Positions 21,170-27,598 of a DNA stretch of 31,010 nt are shown here, in pieces. The notes beneath the pieces were generated by a model that was given only the letters and a program-made list of their open reading frames with translations, was not told the DNA's origin and did no database searches. The stretch's first letter is position 1; every line of letters begins with the position of its first letter. A program made the translations under genes and the position numbers. Origin of the DNA: a virus; IMG/VR virus record IMGVR_UViG_3300042566_000650, positions 1 to 31,010 of that record, one strand, 5' to 3'.

Positions 21170-21590
21170 TGTTTGCCTCGAAAAGTTCCTGAATATCATA
21201 CTGAAAACGGTTGCGCATCTGCTCCAGCTTTTCAGCAGGTACATTATGCACATTAGGAAACTGATTCTGAGCCAAGTATACAACTGGCACAATAAAAAAC
21301 TCTTTTGCAAGGTTGAAGTAAGGCTTCAGTTCGCGCTTAGTAGTAAAAGTATTGCTTACTATTACAGTGCGATTCTCTTCCAAAGCTTCACGAGTTTTAC
21401 GTAAACACCAACCATGTGCTAAGACCAGTCGCTCGGCATCAAAGTTGTAGTTACCCTGAGCATCCTCAAAGTACATATCGGCTTCGTAGTGTCTTGCCAT
21501 TACGTTGTCTAGCAGATTGCACAAGTTTCTAGCAAGGGTAGTCTTACCCGAGCCGGGGATGCCGCGAACCAAAATAAGATTTTTCATCAT
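21159..21590 (-). CDS. P-loop kinase, polynucleotide-kinase-like
   Basis: A 143-residue protein with Walker A 'GIPGSGKTT' (10-18), a following 'ARNLCNLL' helix, 'YEADMYFED' with acidic residues of the substrate pocket, and 'VIVSNTFTTKRELKPYF' (the 'vivdntn.t..e...y' block of Pnk/N4BP2-type kinases). T4 Pnk phosphorylates 5'-OH RNA ends and has an extra 3'-phosphatase domain; that domain is absent here. With the Rnl1-type ligase 500 bases away, RNA repair is the most likely role. It is the first gene of its unit, with AGGAAC before the ATG, and overlaps the next gene by 11 bases. Other small-molecule kinases are possible. Confidence 0.75.
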   Translation of the reverse strand: MMKNLILVRGIPGSGKTTLARNLCNLLDNVMARHYEADMYFEDAQGNYNFDAERLVLAHGWCLRKTREALEENRTVIVSNTFTTKRELKPYFNLAKEFFIVPVVYLAQNQFPNVHNVPAEKLEQMRNRFQYDIQELFEANNEC

Positions 21591-21616
21591 TGTTCCTGTT
21601 TGTTTACTATAAAGCT

Positions 21617-21644
21617 ATTATACAGTATTTGGGTATAAAGTCAA
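21617..21644 (-). promoter_or_regulatory. Early sigma-70 promoter of the kinase gene
   Basis: TTGACT (21639-21644), 16 bp, TATAAT (21617-21622). The leader TAGCTTTATAGTaAACaAA repeats that of the lipoprotein gene. Confidence 0.88.
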
Positions 21645-21681
21645 GCCTTCTTACGAAAAAGAATCTTAGCCTTTTGTCCTC

Positions 21682-21894
21682 TTATTCACTTTTAGGATGC
21701 AAACAGCTAGCGTAGAACATTGTGTATGCCTGTTCGTGTGCGATACGCTCTGCCTGGTAGTCAATAAACTTATCAATGCCCAGTTCAGCCATTTTGTTCC
21801 GAGTCTCAGCATCAAACATAGCATTGTACTGAATCATTATGCCATTTCTTGCCCGCTGGATATGTTCTTGAGTTGGCTTAACTGTATTACCCAT
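21682..21894 (-). CDS. Small helical protein, unknown function
   Basis: A 70-residue protein, 'MGNTVKPTQEHIQRARNGIM...', likely helical throughout ('NKMAELGIDKFIDYQAERIAHEQAY'). Its ATG overlaps the TAA of the HD-hydrolase gene by one base, so it is co-expressed with it. It could be a partner or modulator of that enzyme, but nothing in the sequence shows this. Confidence 0.65.
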   Translation of the reverse strand: MGNTVKPTQEHIQRARNGIMIQYNAMFDAETRNKMAELGIDKFIDYQAERIAHEQAYTMFYASCLHPKSE

Positions 21895-22463
21895 TATACG
21901 TTCTCCATCTTTTCCAGGGCTTGTTGAACACGATGTTCTTGTACGATTCGCTTACCTTCTTTACACAGGGTATGTGCTTGCTTCCACAGTACAGGGTCGC
22001 CGCCATGTTGTAGGACACTCAGCAGTTCCATCTTTTCTTCCAGATAAGTTTCAGCAAAGTTCATATCATATTTGACAATGCTTTGCGTGTTGCTGATCAG
22101 GTCAGCCAGCTTAACAGTTTTAGCAGCAGCAGGTGCTTTAGCAGTGTGCTTGCGATCAATAGTTTTACGCACCTTGCGATTGCCATCTGAGGGCTTGCTA
22201 ACATCTGTCAGGTAGCTAACCAGTTCTGTTATCTCTGTGCCAAACTCTCTTTCAATCTGCTCAATAGTCACCCCAGTATCTTCTACTACATCATGCAGAT
22301 ATGCAGCGGCAATTTGAGCATCAGTGCCGCCAGCATCACGCACGATCCCAGCTACTTCAGTGGGGTGAACTATATAGTCCTCACCTGTGTACTTGCGTTT
22401 CTGACCAACAGCGGCATGAGCAGCAGTAGCGAAAACTCTTGCGCGTTCTACGATATTCATCAT
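21894..22463 (-). CDS. HD-family (p)ppGpp hydrolase candidate, MESH1/SpoT-like
   Basis: A 189-residue single-domain protein. Residues form the RelA/SpoT hydrolase signature: 'RKYTGEDYIVHP' (23-34, His33), 'AAAYLHDVVEDT' (52-63, His57, Asp58 and the Glu61-Asp62 pair) and 'TVKLADLISNTQ' (116-127, Asp121, Asn125). The spacing nearly equals the metal ligands of human MESH1 (H35, H61, D62, D122). Such enzymes remove the 3' diphosphate of ppGpp and related alarmones. No synthetase domain is attached. It would relieve a stringent response or neutralise alarmone-type toxins during infection; this biological role is inference. CGGAG precedes the ATG pair. Confidence 0.87.
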   Translation of the reverse strand: MMNIVERARVFATAAHAAVGQKRKYTGEDYIVHPTEVAGIVRDAGGTDAQIAAAYLHDVVEDTGVTIEQIEREFGTEITELVSYLTDVSKPSDGNRKVRKTIDRKHTAKAPAAAKTVKLADLISNTQSIVKYDMNFAETYLEEKMELLSVLQHGGDPVLWKQAHTLCKEGKRIVQEHRVQQALEKMENV

Positions 22464-22500
22464 TCAACTCCGAAATGTTCTTTAATCAATTTATATAACT

Positions 22501-22528
22501 ATTATAACAGATTGGGCAAGAATGTCAA
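22501..22528 (-). promoter_or_regulatory. Early sigma-70 promoter of the HD-hydrolase unit
   Basis: TTGACA (22523-22528), 16 bp, TATAAT (22501-22506), preceded by TGT. The leader AGTTATATAAATTGAT is shared with the promoters at 17773 and 20869. Confidence 0.88.
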
Positions 22529-22555
22529 ACCTTTTGTTAAAAATAAAATATGAAC

Positions 22556-22595
22556 AAAATCAATAACTTACCGAACCAGCTAAGTTATTGATTTT
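22556..22595 (-). terminator. Perfect 15-bp hairpin of the TAAGTTATTGATTTT family
   Basis: AAAATCAATAACTTA and its exact complement (22556-22570, 22581-22595) enclose a 10-base loop, eight bases after the stop of the phosphoesterase gene. The tract beyond it is T-rich (TATTTTATTTTT) but interrupted. This is the complete form of the element seen as single arms elsewhere. Confidence 0.8.
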
Positions 22596-22602
22596 ATTGA
22601 GG

Positions 22603-23154
22603 TTAATGATGACCTTTAATTTGACCCAGTTTAGCGGCAGTGATAGCGTCTTCCATCAGCGTCACGATCTTGCCAGTAGCATCAAAGCCCATGTCTCGGC
22701 AGCGATACTGTTCCATACCAGACACATTACCGTGTAAGTGACCATGAAAGTGGACCGAGCCACGATGCATCTGATCCCATTCGGCGATAGGATAGTGAAA
22801 CATTACTACCATAGTATCCTGATAGACGATATCATGATACTTGTGAACTTCTTTGAAACATGCTCGGAAAACAGGATCACGCAGGTTTTTCCTATCGTGG
22901 TTGCCCTCAACCAGTATCTTGGTACCGTTTAGTTGACGCATGATCTGTACAGCTTCAGCAGCCGAGCAAAATGCTACGTCACCTAGAATGTATACGATAT
23001 CTTCAGGGTTTACAGTCTGATTCCACATTTGGATCATGTCACGATTCATAGTGTCAGGGTCGTTGCGCGTATCCCAATGCCCGCGAGTTTTCGGACAAAA
23101 AGTTGCTATGGACTTGTGTCCAAAATGTAAATCTGAAGTTATATAAGTTTTCAT
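22603..23154 (-). CDS. Calcineurin-like metallophosphoesterase
   Basis: A 183-residue enzyme with every metal-binding motif of the family: 'DLH' (D8, H10), 'LGDV' (D59), 'GNHD' (84-87), 'FHYP' (H120) and 'HGHLH' (H139, H141). Two metal ions in this site hydrolyse phosphodiesters or phosphomonoesters. The substrate cannot be read from the sequence; phage members act on RNA ends, cyclic nucleotides or small phosphates. The closest look is to small 'DLHFGH' phosphoesterases encoded by phages and bacteria. Its ATG is one base downstream of the small membrane-protein stop. It ends at a perfect hairpin. Confidence 0.9.
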   Translation of the reverse strand: MKTYITSDLHFGHKSIATFCPKTRGHWDTRNDPDTMNRDMIQMWNQTVNPEDIVYILGDVAFCSAAEAVQIMRQLNGTKILVEGNHDRKNLRDPVFRACFKEVHKYHDIVYQDTMVVMFHYPIAEWDQMHRGSVHFHGHLHGNVSGMEQYRCRDMGFDATGKIVTLMEDAITAAKLGQIKGHH

Positions 23155-23155
23155 G

Positions 23156-23353
23156 TTACTCTATTTCTGTTACTACTTGAGCAGTAATTACAATTTCACA
23201 TTCTTGATTTCTTGGCAAATCTGCTTTGCAAGTCTCAAGAGCAGTTTTAATTTCTCCGTGCATTGGCATGTTACTAACATCAAAAATTACAGCAAGAAAC
23301 AAGCCTGTTACTACTGCACTAATCATAACACCATGTACAAAATCGTTACGCAT
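23156..23353 (-). CDS. Small membrane protein
   Basis: A 65-residue protein from ATG 23353, with AGAGGTGA eight bases upstream; the longer frame runs through the promoter and is not used. One transmembrane segment is at about 7-24 ('HGVMISAVVTGLFLAVIF'), then a soluble tail with two cysteines ('ETCKADLPRNQECEIVI'), likely disulfide-bonded in the periplasm. The LPRNQxC pattern is one I recall from small phage membrane proteins. It is the first gene of the rightmost leftward unit. Confidence 0.75.
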   Translation of the reverse strand: MRNDFVHGVMISAVVTGLFLAVIFDVSNMPMHGEIKTALETCKADLPRNQECEIVITAQVVTEIE

Positions 23354-23387
23354 TTTAATCACCTCTTTGTTGTCTATATATAGTGCT

Positions 23388-23415
23388 AGTATATACGATT
23401 TGAATAAAATGTCAA
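23388..23415 (-). promoter_or_regulatory. Early sigma-70 promoter, last of the leftward series
   Basis: TTGACA (23410-23415), 16 bp, TATACT (23388-23393). It marks the right end of the leftward early region. Confidence 0.75.
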
Positions 23416-23432
23416 GCCTTAATTTAACTAAT

Positions 23433-23448
23433 AAAATCAACAACTTAC
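23433..23448 (-). repeat. Orphan TAAGTTGTTGATTTT element
   Basis: GTAAGTTGTTGATTTT on the minus strand, in the place where a gene end would normally be. No minus-strand gene lies to its right: a stop precedes it by 16 codons. It may mark the broken edge of the early-gene array. Confidence 0.55.
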
Positions 23449-23495
23449 ATATAACTCATCGTAATATATACATATTTTGTAATTTCGGGTAAACA

Positions 23496-23502
23496 CTAAA
23501 TA
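23496..23502 (+). promoter_or_regulatory. Candidate late promoter (CTAAATA) of the plus-strand cassette
   Basis: ACTAAATATT lies about 51 bases before the ATG of the Asn/Thr-rich gene, in a 110-base divergent intergenic region (23444-23553). No TTGACA/TATAAT pair is present on the plus strand. The same heptamer precedes the structural gene at 2088. GGAG (23542-23545) is the ribosome binding site. Confidence 0.45.
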
Positions 23503-23553
23503 TTACTACAATAATAACAATAGCTAGTCTTTAAGATATAGCCGGAGAATAAA

Positions 23554-24828
23554 ATGAGCACACTAAAAATAATAACAAGTGCCATAGTATTCTGTGTTTT
23601 TAGTATGCCTGTATTTGGACAGGATACTACGACCATAAATACTACTAACGCAACTACAACCACAACCAATAACACCAATAACAATGTTATTACTAGTGAT
23701 AATACCAATACCAATGTAAACACCAGTACTGCTACAAACAATAATAATAATGTAAGTACTAGTGACAGTACCAATCTGAATACTAATATAAACACTAGTA
23801 CCAGTACTGCAACAAACAATAATAATAATGTTAGCACGAGTGACAGTACCAACTTGAATACTAATATAAACACCAGCACCGCTACCAATAATAATAATAA
23901 CGTTAATACAAGCACCAACGTAAACACAAATACATCTGTAAATACTAATAACAATACAAACAATAGTGTAAGTGCAAACACCAATAACAATATAAACACC
24001 AGTACTAGCACTGCTACCAATAATAATATAAACACAAGCACATCGGTTAACACGAACAATAATAACAACGTTAGCGTCAGTGATAATACAAATTTAAATA
24101 CTAATATTAATACAAGCACATCCGTTAATACCAACAATAACGTTAATACTAGCACTGCTACCAATAATAATAATAACGTTAATACAAGCACCAATGTAAA
24201 CACAAATAATAACAGTAGTGTGGTCACTAGTAACTCTAATAATGTTAACACTAGCAATAGCGTTAATGAAAATTTAAATGTCAATCAAAGTGTAAGCACA
24301 AGCGACAATAATATAAACCAAACAAGTGTAAACACAAATACCAACACAAATCAAAACTTAACTGTATCAGATAACACCAACAACAACTATAATGAAAACG
24401 TAACAAGAAACGAAAGCACTCAGCGTATTGAACAAGAAATTAACTCACCGCCTCCTAGTGCGATAGCACCTAGTATCGGTAGCAGTTACTCACAAGACTT
24501 GTGTACAACAGGCATCAGTGGAGCAGTACAAACACAAATATTTGGTTTATCTACTGGTAAAAGCATTACAGATGAAAATTGTGAACGAATAAAACTAAGC
24601 AAAACTCTTTACGATATGGGTATGCGTGTTGCTGCTGTATCACTAATGTGCCAAGACGAACGAGTATGGACTGCTATGAAAATGGCAGGAACTCCTTGCC
24701 CTTATGAAGGTAAGATTGGATCCGATGCTTCTATATCTTGGGAACTGAACAGAGAAGAAGTGCCTGGATACAATGAAAGACGAGATCGTGATGTAGCCAG
24801 TACTCCCAATATGCCGAGAAGTAGATGA
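23554..24828 (+). CDS. Secreted Asn/Thr-repeat protein with conserved Cys-containing C-terminal domain
   Basis: A 424-residue exported protein. The signal peptide is 'MSTLKIITSAIVFCVFSMPVFG', with cleavage before Q23. Residues about 24-290 consist almost only of Asn, Thr, Ser, Val, Ala, Ile and Asp in imperfect units of 22-25 residues (units such as 'NNNNNVSTSDSTNLNTNINT' followed by 'STAT'). Alternating polar-x-polar strands suggest a beta-solenoid or amyloid-like fibre. The last 130 residues are different: 'SPPPSAIAP', 'CTTGISGAVQTQIFGLSTG', 'NCERIKLSKTLYDMGM', 'MCQDERV', 'GTPCPY'. I recall this C-terminal domain from marine T4-like phages, without a function. It leads a five-gene cassette, overlapping the next gene by four bases. 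Confidence 0.85.
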   Translation: MSTLKIITSAIVFCVFSMPVFGQDTTTINTTNATTTTTNNTNNNVITSDNTNTNVNTSTATNNNNNVSTSDSTNLNTNINTSTSTATNNNNNVSTSDSTNLNTNINTSTATNNNNNVNTSTNVNTNTSVNTNNNTNNSVSANTNNNINTSTSTATNNNINTSTSVNTNNNNNVSVSDNTNLNTNINTSTSVNTNNNVNTSTATNNNNNVNTSTNVNTNNNSSVVTSNSNNVNTSNSVNENLNVNQSVSTSDNNINQTSVNTNTNTNQNLTVSDNTNNNYNENVTRNESTQRIEQEINSPPPSAIAPSIGSSYSQDLCTTGISGAVQTQIFGLSTGKSITDENCERIKLSKTLYDMGMRVAAVSLMCQDERVWTAMKMAGTPCPYEGKIGSDASISWELNREEVPGYNERRDRDVASTPNMPRSR

Positions 24829-26774
24829 AGCAGTTTTTATTACTTGTGTTGTTAGTCGTTTCTTCTATGGCTCACAGTCAAGATTACACACCAAACTTAA
24901 TTGACTATACTGGTTGGGTAAACGCTGGATCAGTAGGAGAACAACTTACGTGCTGGTCTCCTGGTGGTCCTGGATACTGTGGACCATTGCCTGCTGTAGG
25001 TGCGTTTAATAATCCCAGTTTGATTAATTTTTCGTATGGCTTAACTGACATTTATCAACCCGTTGATATAGCACAAGCATTGAGTGCTGCTGGTAGTGGC
25101 ATTATTGTTAACGGGTTTAGCTTTAACTTTATTGCTAAGAATGGTAATGGTTGGGATAACGGGCAACTTGATTACTTAACAGCGTATGCAAAGTTTTATA
25201 ACAATAATAGTTTAGTAGAATCCTACAACTATGATTTAAATTATAGATTCAATTGGACAAACTTCAATTATTCAGAAACTTTTACAAACCCGTATCAAAT
25301 AAATGATTTGGATGAGGTGAAAGTTGGATTTGTAGGTAGAGACACAAATGGTTGGGCAGGATTTTATGGGCCCGAAGTAAGGAACATTAATTTTAGATTG
25401 AATTATGGGATAGATCCTTGTTATGAAGATCCACTGTCATCAACTTCTTGTGCTGGATTTCAAGAAGCATTATTAGAATTACAATGTAATGGTGATCCAT
25501 TATCAAGTATAGATTGCCCTGGATACTTGGAAAATTTTATGTCAGAAATTGATATGAATTTAGATGAAGTTTTTGAAGATGAGATGTATGATGAATATAG
25601 TGAAGAAGAACTATACGAAGACTTAGAAGAGGAATTCTTTGAAGATGAATTCATAGCAGATGAAGAATTTTTAGATGATGAAGAACTGTTAGATGAGGAC
25701 TTAATAGCGGATGAAGAATTTTTAGATGAGGACTTATCAGACGGGGAGTCGGTATTGTCGTTGTTGAAATTAATTGGAATACTTAACAACACAGACGATG
25801 AATCTATTGATTCTTTAAGTCAGTATGATAGTAATACAATTATGGAAAACCAGATTGTTGAAACTATTACCTCAACAAATATTTCAATCATTAAAACAGA
25901 TGATATTGCCGAACCGGTTAAACAAGAAAATATTATAAGAGTTGAAGTTACACAATTAACAGAACAAAGCGTTAGCTCTGATTCATTGATTGCAGAAATT
26001 GCAGATCAAGATGAAAAGCAAGTAGAAGATATAGAAACCACAGTTGATGACACGCTGATTGTTGACGATAATATAGAAGAAGAACTAGAAACAATTATTG
26101 CTGTTTCACCTTCGAGTAACGTCAGTGAAACAAATATTGAAACACTTCTTTCCGATAACACGGTACAAGAAAATAATACAGAAACAGTAGTTGCTGCTAC
26201 CGAACAAGTTAGTGAGGAAGAAGAAACAAGTGTAGGAAATATTGTAGCACAAGAAGAAACAAATAATAATGAAGAAACAACAAATGACAGTTTTGATGAT
26301 ATAACATTGATGAGTGAAGTTAGTTTGGATGTTGTAACCACTGCTACTTCTACATTCAATAATAATTCTATGCAACAAGTATTAGCATTGGGAGGAACAA
26401 TAACAGAAATACTGAATACTCCAGTTCCTGATTTTAGTAGATTTGAAATTAAGCCGCCTACACAAGACGAACAAGTACAAACAGCCAAAGTAGAAAATAC
26501 GATAGAAACTATGAGTACAGAAGAGATAGAAAGTCAAGCAGAGATAAGAATAGGATCTATGGATCCAGAGTCTCAAGCAATAGCATTACAGTTAATAGGA
26601 TATAAACAAGGATTTGATCAGTATGGCGGAATGCTTGTTGATCAGAGTAATTGGTATTTAGATAGAGGCATGTATACAAACAACCGTGTACCAGCAGTAT
26701 CTAGTTCCAATCAAATATTTGGTGCGCAGGATCAAAGACACCAAGAACTAATGTCATTACAATACGGGAGATAA
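24825..26774 (+). CDS. Large secreted acidic protein with CPGY repeats
   Basis: A 649-residue exported protein. Signal peptide 'MKQFLLLVLLVVSSMAHSQ' (1-19). Residues 20-190 form a beta-rich domain with a 'TCWSPGGPGYCGP' disulfide loop and aromatic strands. Two copies of a 'DPLSS-x-C-x-G-[FY]' motif follow ('DPLSSTSCAGFQEAL', 'DPLSSIDCPGYLENF'). Residues about 240-305 are an extremely acidic Asp/Glu/Leu tract. A long Glu/Thr/Ser/Val-rich, probably disordered part (310-570) leads to a compact end ('LIGYKQGFDQYGGM', 'RHQELMSLQYGR'). The CPGY motif and this end are ones I recall from marine T4-like phage proteins. The acidic tract may bind calcium, which would suit the EF-hand neighbour. Function unknown. 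Confidence 0.82.
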   Translation: MKQFLLLVLLVVSSMAHSQDYTPNLIDYTGWVNAGSVGEQLTCWSPGGPGYCGPLPAVGAFNNPSLINFSYGLTDIYQPVDIAQALSAAGSGIIVNGFSFNFIAKNGNGWDNGQLDYLTAYAKFYNNNSLVESYNYDLNYRFNWTNFNYSETFTNPYQINDLDEVKVGFVGRDTNGWAGFYGPEVRNINFRLNYGIDPCYEDPLSSTSCAGFQEALLELQCNGDPLSSIDCPGYLENFMSEIDMNLDEVFEDEMYDEYSEEELYEDLEEEFFEDEFIADEEFLDDEELLDEDLIADEEFLDEDLSDGESVLSLLKLIGILNNTDDESIDSLSQYDSNTIMENQIVETITSTNISIIKTDDIAEPVKQENIIRVEVTQLTEQSVSSDSLIAEIADQDEKQVEDIETTVDDTLIVDDNIEEELETIIAVSPSSNVSETNIETLLSDNTVQENNTETVVAATEQVSEEEETSVGNIVAQEETNNNEETTNDSFDDITLMSEVSLDVVTTATSTFNNNSMQQVLALGGTITEILNTPVPDFSRFEIKPPTQDEQVQTAKVENTIETMSTEEIESQAEIRIGSMDPESQAIALQLIGYKQGFDQYGGMLVDQSNWYLDRGMYTNNRVPAVSSSNQIFGAQDQRHQELMSLQYGR

Positions 26775-26779
26775 TAAAC

Positions 26780-27097
26780 ATGGTAAAAAAATTACAAGAC
26801 AATTCAGAATATAACCAATATGATGCTGACGGCGACGGAATAGTTTCCGATGAAGAAATTGCTAAAGCAGAACGTTTAGCAGAATTAGAAAACAAAGACA
26901 GAAAAGAAGATCAGTTAAGACAAATGGCTTGGGTAGCTATGGGTTCTATGGTGTTTTTTACTATTGCACTATTCTTACCATTTTTAAGCGTAGAAAGACT
27001 TACTGCGTTAGATAACTTGTTAAGCATGTTTTATATCGCACAAGCAGGTGTAGTAGCAACATTCTTTGGTTCTAGTGCTTATATGTCAAGAAGCTAA
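26780..27097 (+). CDS. EF-hand membrane protein
   Basis: A 105-residue protein. One canonical EF-hand loop is at residues 14-25: 'YDADGDGIVSDEE', with D15, D17, D19, I21 and E25/E26 in the right positions, so calcium binding is likely. A charged linker (AERLAELENKDRKEDQLRQ) leads to two transmembrane helices, at about 52-70 ('MAWVAMGSMVFFTIALFLP') and 80-98 ('LLSMFYIAQAGVVATFFG'). GGGAG precedes the ATG. The calcium site with two helices suggests a sensor or a regulated channel/holin, by inference. It follows the acidic protein by five bases. Confidence 0.8.
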   Translation: MVKKLQDNSEYNQYDADGDGIVSDEEIAKAERLAELENKDRKEDQLRQMAWVAMGSMVFFTIALFLPFLSVERLTALDNLLSMFYIAQAGVVATFFGSSAYMSRS

Positions 27098-27117
27098 AAT
27101 AAAATAGGGGTAAAGTT

Positions 27118-27579
27118 ATGTTGGAAATAGGTATAGCACTCAATATGGCTGTTTCTGCTTTCAATGGTATAAAGAAAGCAGTTGAAGCAGGAAGAGAGAT
27201 AGAAGATGTTGCGGGTTATTTTGGCAAATTTTTTGATGCAAAAGAAACCATATCTGAAGCATCACAATATAATGAAAATGCCCCTTTATTCAAAAAAATA
27301 TTCGCAGGCAAAAGTGTAGAAGCTCAAGCCTTAGAAATTACTGCAGCCAAACATAAAGCAGCAAAAATAGAAAAAGAGTTGCGCGAATTTCTTATCTATT
27401 CTGGTCAAGCTCAGTTTTATGAAGATATGCTGAGAGAAAGAAGACATATCAGAGAAGCTAGAATAGAAAAAGCAAGAGCAAATGCTATAAGTAAAAAGTT
27501 TTGGATTGATGCGTTTTTTATAGGATTTCTTTTAACGACTATTTTTATCCTATTAGGTATGATAATAAGAATAATTTAA
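27118..27579 (+). CDS. Helical protein with C-terminal membrane anchor
   Basis: A 153-residue protein: an amphipathic N-terminal part ('IGIALNMAVSAFNGIKKAVE'), a long charged helix region ('KHKAAKIEKELREFLIYSG', 'RERRHIREARIEKARANA'), then one strong transmembrane helix near the end ('WIDAFFIGFLLTTIFILLGM'). This resembles a tail-anchored protein with most of its mass in the cytoplasm. AGGGGT precedes the ATG. It is part of the five-gene cassette; the function is unknown. Confidence 0.78.
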   Translation: MLEIGIALNMAVSAFNGIKKAVEAGREIEDVAGYFGKFFDAKETISEASQYNENAPLFKKIFAGKSVEAQALEITAAKHKAAKIEKELREFLIYSGQAQFYEDMLRERRHIREARIEKARANAISKKFWIDAFFIGFLLTTIFILLGMIIRII

Positions 27580-27598
27580 ATTTTGAGGTAATAACATC

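Noticed and set aside
23496-24284. A 262-residue minus-strand frame that looks like a polytopic membrane protein (Leu/Val-rich)
   Set aside because: It is the antisense of Asn/Thr codons: AAT/AAC and ACN read backwards give Leu/Ile/Val/Phe. The plus strand has a signal peptide, a ribosome binding site and a conserved C-terminal domain.
23640-24420. Repeated short DNA units resembling a CRISPR or satellite array
   Set aside because: The repeats are in-frame coding units of variable length without regular spacers, and no cas genes are nearby.
25460-26576. Several minus-strand frames opposite the acidic protein gene
   Set aside because: They are Ser/Val-rich shadows of Glu/Asp/Thr codons, with no ribosome binding sites or family patterns.
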